Shown: positions 55,228 through 63,676, numbered from the stretch's first letter. The stretch is DNA of 64,000 nt from Eubacterium xylanophilum ATCC 35991 (GCF_000518685.1 NZ_JAEB01000010.1:56730-120729); one strand, 5' to 3'. The notes: a model not told the origin generated them from the letters alone. Numbers and translations are program-made.

Positions 55228-55344
55228 CATATTGCTAGTCATAAGACATTAAAGGAATCGCATATTGCTGGTCTTACTCCCTACGGTCGTAAGACAATAA
55301 TTGGAAACGCATACTGCTGGTCTTACTCACGTTGTTCGTAAGAC
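55228..55344. repeat. Palindromic repeat cluster, two full copies and one collapsed
   Basis: Full copies at 55271-55295 (CC/GG centre) and 55320-55344 (AC/GT centre), the same order as at 26 kb, 49 bases apart. A collapsed copy with GTC joined to ATAAGAC lies at 55238-55247. Confidence 0.92.
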
Positions 55345-55366
55345 AATAATTTTTTTAAATTAACTG

Positions 55367-55395
55367 TTTACAACAGAGAAATGTTGTGTTATAAT
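55367..55395 (+). promoter_or_regulatory. Promoter of the riboswitch-controlled gene
   Basis: TTTACA (55367-55372), a 17-bp spacer and TATAAT (55390-55395). Transcription would start just before the aptamer. Confidence 0.85.
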
Positions 55396-55404
55396 ACACT
55401 TAAC

Positions 55405-55482
55405 AATTGAACATTTGGCAAAGCAGGAGAAATCCTGTGACGCAAAGCTATAGGGACTGTAAAATGTCAGCCAGTTGCAATT
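55405..55482 (+). ncRNA. Cyclic di-GMP-I (GEMM-I) riboswitch aptamer
   Basis: GGCAAAGC, then a stem CAGGA-GAAA-TCCTG closed by a GNRA tetraloop, then the signature GACGCAAAGC, a second stem, AGCCAG and TTGC closing P1. These are the conserved elements of the GEMM-I class, including the tetraloop receptor. An intrinsic terminator follows nine bases after it. Confidence 0.9.
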
Positions 55483-55490
55483 ATTATGTA

Positions 55491-55527
55491 CACGCTAGTG
55501 CTGTTAACCAGTCAGTGTGTTTTTTTT
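55491..55527 (+). terminator. Terminator in the riboswitch expression platform
   Basis: CACGCT pairs with AGTGTG and CTG with CAG, followed by eight T. It lies 84 bases before the start codon, so it can stop transcription before the gene. Confidence 0.8.
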
Positions 55528-55610
55528 ATGTTAGAGGAAAATATATGATACTGTCAGCGAAGTGTAAATCAAGGATGAATTGCACTGTATGAGTCAAAGG
55601 AGGGAAACAT

Positions 55611-56516
55611 ATGAGAGGATTAAGAACACTTTTAGTAATTATGCTTTCATTGAGTTTGACAATGAGTTTTTGTGTATCTGATGGAGTTCTTCTGGCGAAG
55701 AAATCAGCTAAAGCTAGCGTAAGCAAGAAGAGTAAGAAGAGTAAGAAAAGTAAAAAACGCAAGAATAGTAAGGCAAGTAAAAAAAGTAAGAAAAAGGCAG
55801 GGGAAAAAGTTACCACCAAAAAGGTAACAATGATAATTGGCGAGGATTATACAGCTAGTGTTGACAAGGCTTCAAAGTACAGCTGGTCATCCTCAAATGG
55901 CAAAATTGTGAGCGTTAAGAAGGGTGTTATGAAAGCGAAGAAAGCTGGCGATGCGGAGGTGACAGGAAAGTGGGGAAAGAAGACAGTGATCTTCAAAGTC
56001 ACAGTATATGGAGTAAGCATTAGTAAGCTCGCAATCAATGTGGAGGATAGAGACGACCTTGATAAGGCAGGAAACTTGGTGCTTTATCTTGGAAATGATG
56101 ATGACGACGATGATGAAGATGATAGCGTATTGGAAGAGGATGATGAAGAAGGCAGTGATGATGCAGATGATGAAGATGATGCAGATGATGAATATGAAGA
56201 AGATGATGATGATGAAGTCGATGAAGAGGGTGCGGATTATGGACTTTCTGTATCATTCACAGCAAAACTTAAGGGTAAGAAGATTAGTAATGCTAAAGCT
56301 ATTAAGTATTCATCGGGCGTAGATTGGTCAAGTTCAAATAAAAAAGTTGTTACAGTGAATGGCAAGGGAGAACTCACTATTGTTGGTAAGGGCTCGGCAT
56401 TTATTACCGCGGAGATAGGAAAGAAGAAAGCTAAGCTCAAGGTTATTGTTTCCGAGGATATGGAAGAGGACAACAGTCCAGACGAGCCAGATGACGAAGA
56501 CGAGAGTGATGAGTAA
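55611..56516 (+). CDS. Secreted Big2-domain protein with alternating Lys-rich and Asp-rich blocks
   Basis: 301 aa. Signal peptide (about 1-29). Residues 30-65 are Lys/Ser-rich (KKSKKSKKSKKRKNSK). A Big2-like domain follows (YSWSSSNGKIVSVKKGVMKA), then about 50 residues mainly Asp and Glu, a second Big2 domain (VDWSSSNKKVVTVNGKGELT), and an acidic tail (PDEPDDEDESDE). The acidic block could bind calcium and the basic block could bind anionic wall polymer; both are inference. Controlled by the c-di-GMP riboswitch 130 bases upstream. AAAGGAGGG precedes the ATG. Confidence 0.85.
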   Translation: MRGLRTLLVIMLSLSLTMSFCVSDGVLLAKKSAKASVSKKSKKSKKSKKRKNSKASKKSKKKAGEKVTTKKVTMIIGEDYTASVDKASKYSWSSSNGKIVSVKKGVMKAKKAGDAEVTGKWGKKTVIFKVTVYGVSISKLAINVEDRDDLDKAGNLVLYLGNDDDDDDEDDSVLEEDDEEGSDDADDEDDADDEYEEDDDDEVDEEGADYGLSVSFTAKLKGKKISNAKAIKYSSGVDWSSSNKKVVTVNGKGELTIVGKGSAFITAEIGKKKAKLKVIVSEDMEEDNSPDEPDDEDESDE

Positions 56517-56588
56517 TATTTTTGCTTACGCCAGGTACACACGTGCCAGATTTTCATATAGCAAATGCTGACGGTTAATGTGGAAGGT

Positions 56589-56617
56589 CCGGGTGAGATT
56601 GTCTCACCCGGGTTTTT
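56589..56617 (+). terminator. Strong terminator before trkH
   Basis: CCGGGTGAGA pairs with TCTCACCCGG, then GTTTTT. Confidence 0.92.
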
Positions 56618-56667
56618 CACGTCTAGAGCCCCTAGTAATTAAAGTGGCAAAAACTCTTAAGGTCCCC

Positions 56668-56696
56668 TTGAGATTTGAGCAGAAATGGGATAAAAT
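56668..56696 (+). promoter_or_regulatory. Promoter of trkH-trkA
   Basis: TTGAGA (56668-56673), a 17-bp spacer and TAAAAT (56691-56696). The -35 lies at the end of a partial inverted repeat CTCTTAAGG/CCTTGAG. Confidence 0.65.
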
Positions 56697-56727
56697 AGAA
56701 TAAAGAAATGAAAAAGGGGTTTTGCTT

Positions 56728-58152
56728 TTGGATATTAAGTTTTTAGGAAAAAAAGAGCGAGATAAAGTGGGCGATATGGAAAAATGTTCCGAAAAAAAGG
56801 GACTTACGTCAGTTCAGCTGATTCCGCTTGGATTTTTAGGAATTATATTGCTCGGTGCGTTGTTGCTAATGCTTCCCATATCCTCGGCAAGTGGACAGTG
56901 GACATCCTTTTTGACGGCACTATTTACCGCAACAACAAGCGTATGTGTTACCGGAGGTGTTGTGGTTCCCACATATTTATACTGGAGCTTGTTTGGCAAG
57001 ATTGTGATTCTCTTGCTCATTCAGTTGGGTGGACTTGGAATTGTAGCAGTGAGTATGATTATTATTTTTTGTACCAAAAAGAGGATTTCTGTCAAGAACC
57101 GATTGGTATTGAGAGATGCATATGATCTGGAGAGTCTAAAGAATGTTACGTCATTTTTCCACGAGGTCATACTGGGAACTTGGATTGTGGAGTTGTTGGG
57201 AACAGCCTTTTATGCCATTAGATTTATTCCCAAGTATGGAATTGTCAGGGGAGCTTGGTATTCTCTCTTTACATCGATTTCTGCTTTTTGTAATGCGGGA
57301 ATAGATATACTTGGGCCAGATAGTCTAATCGGTTTTAATCAAGATTATCTGGTTATGTGTACAACTATGGGATTGATAATCTTGGGTGGTTTGGGCTATG
57401 TTGTTTGGTACGATATAAGGCTTACATTAACCAAATCTTATAGAAGATTTCTGGGATATGAGAGAACTAAGAGGCGGTTTGGAGAGCATACGAGACTTGT
57501 CTTGATTTTGACCATTGGGTTGATATTAGGTGGCGCTTTGTGCTTCTTCATCTTGGAATATTCTAATCCTGAGACAATTGGTGGTATGTCTACAAATGAT
57601 AAAATCATGAATAGCATTTTTCAATCTGTCACTTGTAGAACCGCCGGATTTACGACTATTTCTCAAAAAGGACTTTCTGAGAGCAGTGCTCTGTTTGGAG
57701 ATGTTTTGATGTTTATAGGGGGATCGCCGGTTGGAACTGCAGGAGGAGTTAAGACAGTTACGGTTTTTGTACTTTGTCTCAACTTTGTTTCATTTATCAG
57801 AAATCGCAATGAGGCGGTTGTTTTTGGCAAGAAAATATCTCAGGAGCAGATTCGCAAAGCTGCGGCAATATTTGCTCTTAATTTATTTTTGGTAGTGTCT
57901 ATTTCCATACTGGTATCTGCAATTGATGGAATAAATGTTGTGGATGCAGTTTATGAGACAGTTAGCTCTATATCAACTGTGGGATTGAGTCGAGATGTGA
58001 CAGCGTCTCTCAGTAGTTTGACACAGATTATCATCATTATAGCGATGTTTTTGGGAAGAGTAGGACCTATTTCCATGGCTTTGTTGTTTGCTAGTCCTGG
58101 TACAGGGAAAAACCAAGTTAAGTTCGCCAGTGGACGTTTTTACATAGGATAA
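56728..58152 (+). CDS. trkH: Potassium uptake channel subunit TrkH/KtrB
   Basis: About 474 aa integral membrane protein with four repeated M1-P-M2 units. Selectivity filter segments: TSVCVTGGVV, SAFCNAGID, TCRTAGFTT and SSISTVGLS, each with the expected Gly. The start is uncertain: TTG 56728 fits AAGGGG, while ATG 56776 would shorten the cytoplasmic N-terminus by 16 residues. Partner trkA follows after 12 bases. Confidence 0.93.
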   Translation: MDIKFLGKKERDKVGDMEKCSEKKGLTSVQLIPLGFLGIILLGALLLMLPISSASGQWTSFLTALFTATTSVCVTGGVVVPTYLYWSLFGKIVILLLIQLGGLGIVAVSMIIIFCTKKRISVKNRLVLRDAYDLESLKNVTSFFHEVILGTWIVELLGTAFYAIRFIPKYGIVRGAWYSLFTSISAFCNAGIDILGPDSLIGFNQDYLVMCTTMGLIILGGLGYVVWYDIRLTLTKSYRRFLGYERTKRRFGEHTRLVLILTIGLILGGALCFFILEYSNPETIGGMSTNDKIMNSIFQSVTCRTAGFTTISQKGLSESSALFGDVLMFIGGSPVGTAGGVKTVTVFVLCLNFVSFIRNRNEAVVFGKKISQEQIRKAAAIFALNLFLVVSISILVSAIDGINVVDAVYETVSSISTVGLSRDVTASLSSLTQIIIIIAMFLGRVGPISMALLFASPGTGKNQVKFASGRFYIG

Positions 58153-58164
58153 GAGGAGGAAGAT

Positions 58165-58815
58165 ATGAAAGAGAAGACATATGCAATACTAGGTCTTGGC
58201 GGTTATGGAATGAAGCTTGCAGAGGCGGTTAGAAAGACTGGAGCAGAGACCATAGTGGCAGATTCAGATTCTGTAATAATTGAGAAAAATGCGCATCGTT
58301 TTACTTATGCTGTTTCTCTCGACATGAGAAGTATTGATGCCCTGTCGGAGATTGGGCTTGAGAATGCAGATATAGCAGTTGTAGATCGCGGTGGAAATCT
58401 AGAAGAGTCGATTATGTGTGTTATTGCAGCAAAAAATGCGGGCATTTCCAGTATTATTGCAACAGCTCCAAACTCTACAACTAAGGATATTCTAATAAAG
58501 ATGGGAGCAACAGAAGTGGTTATTCCAGAGGAAGAGGCAGCTCTGAGAATGGCGAGAACACTCATATCTGAAGACTTTATGGAGTATATAGATATCGGTG
58601 AGGGTCTTTGTGTTATTCGTGTTTTTCCGCTCAAACCATGGATTGGTAAAAAGATTAAGGACCTTCAGCTTCGAAAGACGTATAATGCCAATATTATTGC
58701 AATTATGGGAGAAGAGGGGATGACTTGTAGATTTCAAACAGACACTGTATTGACAAAGGATACGGCTATGTATATTTCGATTAATAAGAAGGATGTCATG
58801 AATTTTGTATCTTGA
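58165..58815 (+). CDS. trkA: TrkA/KtrA regulatory subunit
   Basis: 216 aa. N-terminal RCK/Rossmann domain with GLGGYGMKLAEA and the adenosine-binding acid in VADSD, and a C-terminal TrkA-C domain (CRFQTDTVLTKD). It binds NAD(H) or ATP/ADP and gates the TrkH channel at the inner face of the membrane. GAGGAGG precedes the ATG. Confidence 0.95.
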   Translation: MKEKTYAILGLGGYGMKLAEAVRKTGAETIVADSDSVIIEKNAHRFTYAVSLDMRSIDALSEIGLENADIAVVDRGGNLEESIMCVIAAKNAGISSIIATAPNSTTKDILIKMGATEVVIPEEEAALRMARTLISEDFMEYIDIGEGLCVIRVFPLKPWIGKKIKDLQLRKTYNANIIAIMGEEGMTCRFQTDTVLTKDTAMYISINKKDVMNFVS

Positions 58816-58847
58816 TAATTATACTACAGCAAAGGAGCGTGTGATTT

Positions 58848-59471
58848 ATGAAAGTTTTAAAATACGGTAATACCAATACATTTTACATAGAGGGAACTAA
58901 TGGCGGTATGCTGATTGATACTGACTATGCAGGTACTATATCCAACTTTTTTAAAGCTATTAAGCAGGAGAAGATAGATATTGCTGATATACAATATATG
59001 TTGGCAACTCACTATCATCCGGATCATATCGGCATCATGGGAGAACTTCAAAAACTGGGCGTAAAGCTTGTTGTGGTTGATGTGCAGTTTGATTACATAC
59101 ATGCTTCGGATGAGGTGTTTATACAGGATAAGAAGTTATACTATAGGATTATCGACGATGAAAAAGTCAGGATAGTATCTATAGAAGAGAGCAGAGAATA
59201 CCTTCACAAGAGGGGATTTGAGGGAGAAATCATTCACACTCCAAGTCATAGCGCAGACAGCATATCTCTGATTCTTGATGATGGTTCTTGTTTTGTAGGA
59301 GATTTGGAGCCGAGAGATAATCTGGCATCCTATGATGATGAATCACTGATAGTTGACGGAAGAGAGGCAGAAAGGATTAAAGCAATTAGGGCGGATTGGA
59401 AGTTGGTAGAAAGCTATAATCCTAAAAAAATATACTATGGACATAGATTGTCTTACGACCGCAGGGAGTAA
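58848..59471 (+). CDS. MBL-fold hydrolase with repeat-encoded C-terminus
   Basis: 207 aa. Zinc motif THYHPDH; further ligands His in HTPSHSADS and Asp in FVGDLEPRD; YYGH near the end. Substrate unknown; glyoxalase II-like or other hydrolase. The last seven codons (LSYDRRE) and the stop lie inside a copy of the palindromic repeat at 59450-59474, so the native end was probably replaced. AAAGGAG precedes the ATG. Confidence 0.88.
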   Translation: MKVLKYGNTNTFYIEGTNGGMLIDTDYAGTISNFFKAIKQEKIDIADIQYMLATHYHPDHIGIMGELQKLGVKLVVVDVQFDYIHASDEVFIQDKKLYYRIIDDEKVRIVSIEESREYLHKRGFEGEIIHTPSHSADSISLILDDGSCFVGDLEPRDNLASYDDESLIVDGREAERIKAIRADWKLVESYNPKKIYYGHRLSYDRRE

Positions 59472-59517
59472 GACCAGCAATATGCGATTATTGTCTTACG
59501 ACCGTAGGGAGTAAGAC
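59450..59517. repeat. Two inverted-orientation palindromic repeats
   Basis: Copies at 59450-59474 and 59493-59517, both with CC/GG centres but in the opposite orientation to those at 26 and 55 kb. CCAGCAATATGCG and GATATGCGTTTCC flanks are the complements of flanks seen there. The first copy contains the stop codon of the MBL gene. Confidence 0.93.
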
Positions 59518-59537
59518 TAGCGATATGCGTTTCCAAA

Positions 59538-59573
59538 AAAAGAAAAAAGGAGCCATTTAGTTGTGGCTCCTTT
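59538..59573 (-). terminator. Terminator of the flavin reductase-rubredoxin gene
   Basis: On the minus strand AAAGGAGCCA pairs with TGGCTCCTTT around an 8-base loop and runs into TTTTTTCT. It may also act for the MBL gene on the plus strand, though the tail there is weaker. Confidence 0.88.
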
Positions 59574-59586
59574 GAGTTTTATAAAA

Positions 59587-60222
59587 TTATTTTGCAAGTT
59601 CGAAATCTTGCTTGCCGTGTTTACACAGAGGACAAACCCAATCATCAGGGAGCTCTTCAAATGGAACTCCTTCCTTGGCTTCATCATATGTATATCCACA
59701 AATCTTGCAAACCCATACCTTGCCGGTGCTCTCCACCTTTTTGTTGGATGGCTTAACATTGGCATGATAAAATGCATATGTCATAGATGGCTTATCAGAG
59801 AGGACCTGGCCATCAACTACTTTTGCTATGAAAAGCATGTGGGAGCCAAGATCAACAGTCTGCTCAACTTCGAGTTCTAAGTAGGCGTTACATCCTTTTT
59901 TTATGTATGGAATTCCGCTTGTGGCGAATCCGAAGTCTTCAGAGGTTAAGTCCGCAAATTTGAAAACATCCTTGCCACTTTGAAAACCAAATCGCTTAAA
60001 AAGATCGAAGTTTGCACTCTCATCTATAAAAGAAACCACGAATTTTCCGGTTTCTTCAATCATCTGTTCCGTAAAATTTTGTTTGTTGACTGTGACAGAT
60101 ACTCTGTTTGGCTCGCTGGTCTGCTGGATAGCAGTATTAATAATACAGCCGTTTAATTTGTCTGTCTTGGCAGTTAGGACATATAATCCATAACTGAGTT
60201 TAAACATAATTGAATTATCCAT
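59587..60222 (-). CDS. Flavin reductase - rubredoxin fusion
   Basis: 211 aa, the only minus-strand gene supported. Residues 1 to about 155 are an FMN-binding flavin reductase-like domain ([26 protein letters not shown]). The last 50 are rubredoxin with [14 protein letters not shown] and CPLCKHG, giving the four Cys iron ligands. Such fusions serve in oxygen or peroxide reduction in anaerobes. GGAGGT lies before ATG 60222 on the minus strand; a TTG two codons upstream is less likely. Divergent from the Fur-family gene. Confidence 0.95.
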   Translation of the reverse strand: MDNSIMFKLSYGLYVLTAKTDKLNGCIINTAIQQTSEPNRVSVTVNKQNFTEQMIEETGKFVVSFIDESANFDLFKRFGFQSGKDVFKFADLTSEDFGFATSGIPYIKKGCNAYLELEVEQTVDLGSHMLFIAKVVDGQVLSDKPSMTYAFYHANVKPSNKKVESTGKVWVCKICGYTYDEAKEGVPFEELPDDWVCPLCKHGKQDFELAK

Positions 60223-60246
60223 AAGCAATACCTCCTATTACCTCTA

Positions 60247-60276
60247 ATTATATCATGCTGGAGCTTGAGATTTCAA
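60247..60276 (-). promoter_or_regulatory. Promoter of the flavin reductase-rubredoxin gene
   Basis: Minus strand TTGAAA (60276-60271), 18-bp spacer, TATAAT (60252-60247). Confidence 0.75.
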
Positions 60277-60294
60277 CTAAAGGTTTGGTTTTTG

Positions 60295-60323
60295 TTGAAA
60301 TGAAATCGTATTTGGGGTATAAT
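60295..60323 (+). promoter_or_regulatory. Promoter of the Fur-family gene
   Basis: TTGAAA (60295-60300), 17-bp spacer, TATAAT (60318-60323). Its -35 and that of the divergent promoter are the two arms of TTTCAAC-N16-GTTGAAA (60271-60300). Confidence 0.8.
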
Positions 60324-60355
60324 AAGTTGTGACTAACAAGCAAGGAGGGATGAAG

Positions 60356-60781
60356 ATGAGTACACAGAATCAATCGAGATCAAAGTACAAAACTAAGCAA
60401 AGAGATGTTATTCTCAGCTATTTGAAGACTGTTCCCGGACAGCATATCACGGCAAGTGACGCCTGTCTTTATTTTAAGGAGCAGGGGATTGCTATAGGAC
60501 AATCCACGATTTATAGACAGTTGGAAAACTTGGTGGATGAGGGAATTCTCAATAAATATATTATAGATGCCAACACACCTGCGTGTTTTGAGTATATCCA
60601 GAGGGAGGAACATTGTGATCATGATGTATGCTTTCACTGCAAATGTGAGAAATGTGGTAAGCTCATCCACATGCACTGCGATGAATTAAAGGAAATCGGA
60701 GAACATCTGATGAGTCATCATGAATTTAAGCTAGATCCAAAGAGAACAGTATTTTATGGGGTTTGTGAGGATTGTAGGTGA
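60356..60781 (+). CDS. Fur-family regulator (PerR/Zur type)
   Basis: 141 aa. N-terminal winged helix (QRDVILSYLKT, IGQSTIYRQLENLVDEGI) and a C-terminal metal domain with CEKCGK and CEDC structural-zinc pairs plus a His/Cys-rich segment (HCDHDVCFHCK). Sensing zinc, iron or peroxide cannot be separated by eye. The divergent redox gene suggests PerR-like control; a ZIP transporter 2 kb downstream suggests Zur. AAGGAGGG fits ATG 60356. Confidence 0.9.
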   Translation: MSTQNQSRSKYKTKQRDVILSYLKTVPGQHITASDACLYFKEQGIAIGQSTIYRQLENLVDEGILNKYIIDANTPACFEYIQREEHCDHDVCFHCKCEKCGKLIHMHCDELKEIGEHLMSHHEFKLDPKRTVFYGVCEDCR

Positions 60782-60785
60782 TTAG

Positions 60786-61589
60786 ATGGACATAAAGAAT
60801 ATGGAGATTTTTGAAAATGCGCTGCTAAATCGAGTTGTAGTAACGGCGCTAATCATCATCTGCGCCATAATTGTTTGGATAGTTGTGAAGAAAGTTGTGA
60901 GTATTTACAATGACAAGAGGCAGGGAGATGATGCTGACAAGACAGCGACAAGCCTTAAGTTGGTCATATCGGATGTCATAAAGGTTTTTGTTGTGTCGAT
61001 AATTGTATTGACCATCCTTCAGGTAAATGGTGTCAATGTTACGTCCCTTATTGCCGGATTCGGAGTAGTCAGTGCAGTAGTAGGTTTGGCACTTCAGGAT
61101 TTTTTCAAGGATATTATCATGGGAATCCATATTTTGCTGGATGATTTTTACAAGGTGGGAGATGTGATTCAATACGGCGAGGATTATGGGATTATAGTAT
61201 CATTCAATCTGAGGACTACCAAGCTTGAGAGCATTCGCAATGGCAATATAACCACTTTATGTAATCGCAATATTGTTGAAGCGATAAAATGTTCCGCGGA
61301 ACTTCACTTTACACTTCCAATGCCCTATGAACTGTCTGTGGGGGAAATCGGAAAGTTGATGAAGAAGTTTACAGTGGCAGCAGAGAGTAGTGAAGTTATA
61401 GAAGAATGCATATATCAGGGAATATCCGAATTGAGTAATTCAAATGTGGCATGTAAAGTTAAACTTATTACAGTTGGGCCGGAAGCTATGTATCAAGCCA
61501 GAAGAGATGCAAACATGGCATATTATAAGATTATGCAGGAGGCCGGCATAGATGTTCCATTTGATCAGATAGATGTTCACGTTCATTGA
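60786..61589 (+). CDS. Small mechanosensitive channel (MscS)
   Basis: 267 aa. Three membrane helices, with the pore helix rich in Gly/Ala (GFGVVSAVVGLALQD), then the beta domain (YKVGDVIQYGEDYG) and the cytoplasmic vestibule. It releases solutes on osmotic downshock. It begins four bases after the Fur gene, so it shares that transcript. Confidence 0.93.
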   Translation: MDIKNMEIFENALLNRVVVTALIIICAIIVWIVVKKVVSIYNDKRQGDDADKTATSLKLVISDVIKVFVVSIIVLTILQVNGVNVTSLIAGFGVVSAVVGLALQDFFKDIIMGIHILLDDFYKVGDVIQYGEDYGIIVSFNLRTTKLESIRNGNITTLCNRNIVEAIKCSAELHFTLPMPYELSVGEIGKLMKKFTVAAESSEVIEECIYQGISELSNSNVACKVKLITVGPEAMYQARRDANMAYYKIMQEAGIDVPFDQIDVHVH

Positions 61590-61602
61590 GGGTGATGGAT
61601 TG

Positions 61603-62853
61603 ATGAAAGAGAAAAAATTTTTTAGAGTAGGTTGGATAGCTTTGGTTACAATGCTACTTGCTGTCGGAATATTTTTCTGTGGTAATGGGCGAATAGAAGC
61701 GAAGCAGAAGTTTTTTACGATAACAAAGCACAGCAAACCCTATGCCGGGATGTATTTGAAGTCGAAGGTCTATAATAGATATACTAGAGATTACCTTCTA
61801 ATCAAGTCATATCTTGTGGCTTTGTCAAAACGCGGTGGAGGCAAACTTAGAATTAAGCGTGGCCGCTACAATATCAGTAATGCTTTGGCGATTCCATCTA
61901 ATACTACTATTATCCTGGAGAATGGTGTTAGGCTCAAAAAAACATCAAAGTCAGGTGTCAAGGGCATGCCGCCCGGACATATTTTGTTTGAGTGTGTCAG
62001 GGATTCTAGGCTGAAGAAGAAGAGAATTCTTAGGCGTTATGGCGGGGAAAAGAATATTTCAATTGTTGCACAGGGTGATGTGCGTGTATATCTTCAAAAT
62101 TGCAATGGTGGCCAGGGAGTGAGATTGCCACATTGCCAAAATATAAGTATATCCAATATCAAGTTTAAGAATCTCAGAGATGGCCACTTTATTGAAGTTG
62201 TCGGATCGAAGAATGTGAATATAACCGGATGTACATTTGAGAGAAATAAAGGCGGGAAGCGATGCGCAATTAATATTGATACACCAGATAAGCTGACAGG
62301 GGGATTTGGTGGCGAGTATTCGAAGTTTGATAAGACTCCGGTTAGAAACATTGTAATAAGAGATTGTAATTTTCTAAATAATTACAGGGCGATAGATACA
62401 CATAAGTTTTCTCCGGGAAAATATCATAAGAATATAATTATAGAGAGATGCAATTTTTCGGGGAATATACTCAGTCCGGTGAAAATGCTGAATTGGAGAA
62501 ATGTTACTATCAAAAGCTGTAACTTCAATGATGTGAGAGGATGCAAGTATGGCGACAATAAGAGTGAAAAGTTTGGTATCTATGTGGCCGGAGGGTGTGC
62601 TAACTTTGACATTCAAGAGAATTGTTTCAATGGTGTATTTGTTCCATTTTTTGCCAAGGGTGGTCAGCTTCAGAAGTATGGTGGTAAAGTGATTCAGTCC
62701 AATAATAACATATCAAATAAGACAATTAATATGATTAAGAATAACATAATTGGCAGTGGTGTTATGAAAAATTACTTTATCATTAGTAAACCAGGAGTAA
62801 CATATATAAGCAACAAAGAGAAAAACTATAATAAGTATTATTTCAACATTTAA
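61603..62853 (+). CDS. Secreted right-handed beta-helix protein
   Basis: 416 aa. N-terminal hydrophobic signal segment (about 8-27). The rest is a parallel beta-helix of the pectate lyase superfamily: repeated coils with NI/NV and C-x-F patterns (NISISNIKFKNL, NVNITGCTFERN, NIVIRDCNFLNN, NIIIERCNFSGN, NVTIKSCNFND). Substrate is unknown; polysaccharide binding or cleavage is likely. Basic protein. GAGGGTGA precedes ATG 61603, 13 bases after the mscS stop. Confidence 0.85.
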   Translation: MKEKKFFRVGWIALVTMLLAVGIFFCGNGRIEAKQKFFTITKHSKPYAGMYLKSKVYNRYTRDYLLIKSYLVALSKRGGGKLRIKRGRYNISNALAIPSNTTIILENGVRLKKTSKSGVKGMPPGHILFECVRDSRLKKKRILRRYGGEKNISIVAQGDVRVYLQNCNGGQGVRLPHCQNISISNIKFKNLRDGHFIEVVGSKNVNITGCTFERNKGGKRCAINIDTPDKLTGGFGGEYSKFDKTPVRNIVIRDCNFLNNYRAIDTHKFSPGKYHKNIIIERCNFSGNILSPVKMLNWRNVTIKSCNFNDVRGCKYGDNKSEKFGIYVAGGCANFDIQENCFNGVFVPFFAKGGQLQKYGGKVIQSNNNISNKTINMIKNNIIGSGVMKNYFIISKPGVTYISNKEKNYNKYYFNI

Positions 62854-62877
62854 TACGTATTTCTGGAGGAAGAATAG

Positions 62878-63660
62878 ATGATTATTAATACAATTTACGG
62901 CTTGGTAATCCCATTTATAGGAACGGCAGCAGGTGCAGGTTGTGTGTTCTTTATGAGACATAACATGAGTAAGCTGCTTGAACGCGGTCTCATGGGATTT
63001 GCCAGCGGAGTTATGGTAGCTGCGTCCGTGTGGAGTTTGCTTATTCCCGCCATGGAGTTGTCAGAGGGAATGGGGAAACTTGCATTTGTTCCTGCATTCA
63101 TAGGATTTTGGCTTGGAATATTATTCCTACTTTTACTTGATACAGTTATTCCCCATCTCCACATCAATGCGGAGAAAGCAGAGGGACCCGATAAAAAACT
63201 CAAGAAAAATACCATGTTACTCTTGGCAGTGACACTTCACAATATCCCGGAGGGCATGGCAGTTGGAGTGGTTTATGCGGGTATGTTATCGGGGACCAGC
63301 AATATCACCGTGGGAACAGCATTGGCGCTGTCCATAGGTATTGCCATACAGAATTTCCCTGAGGGAGCTATAATCTCTATGCCGCTTAAGGCGGGGGGAA
63401 GAGGAAAGTGGAGAGCATTTCGCGATGGTGCCCTTTCTGGTGTGGTTGAGCCTATAGGAGCGATATTGACTATCTTATTTGCCGGATTAATTGTTCCTGC
63501 GATGCCATATCTACTGAGTTTTGCCGCGGGTGCAATGCTTTATGTAGTTGTAGAGGAGCTTATTCCTGAGATGTCAGAGGGAGAGCATTCCAATATCGGT
63601 GTTGTTATGTTTGCGCTTGGATTCACAGTGATGATGGCACTTGACGTTGCATTGGGTTAA
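62878..63660 (+). CDS. ZIP-family metal transporter
   Basis: 260 aa with about eight membrane helices. Metal-site motifs LHNIPEGMAVG and QNFPEGAIIS in helices IV and V, as in GufA/ZupT. A His-containing loop (PHLHINAEKA) lies between helices III and IV. Imports Zn2+ or other divalent ions. GGAGG precedes the ATG. Confidence 0.93.
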   Translation: MIINTIYGLVIPFIGTAAGAGCVFFMRHNMSKLLERGLMGFASGVMVAASVWSLLIPAMELSEGMGKLAFVPAFIGFWLGILFLLLLDTVIPHLHINAEKAEGPDKKLKKNTMLLLAVTLHNIPEGMAVGVVYAGMLSGTSNITVGTALALSIGIAIQNFPEGAIISMPLKAGGRGKWRAFRDGALSGVVEPIGAILTILFAGLIVPAMPYLLSFAAGAMLYVVVEELIPEMSEGEHSNIGVVMFALGFTVMMALDVALG

Positions 63661-63676
63661 GAATTTAGAAATAAAG

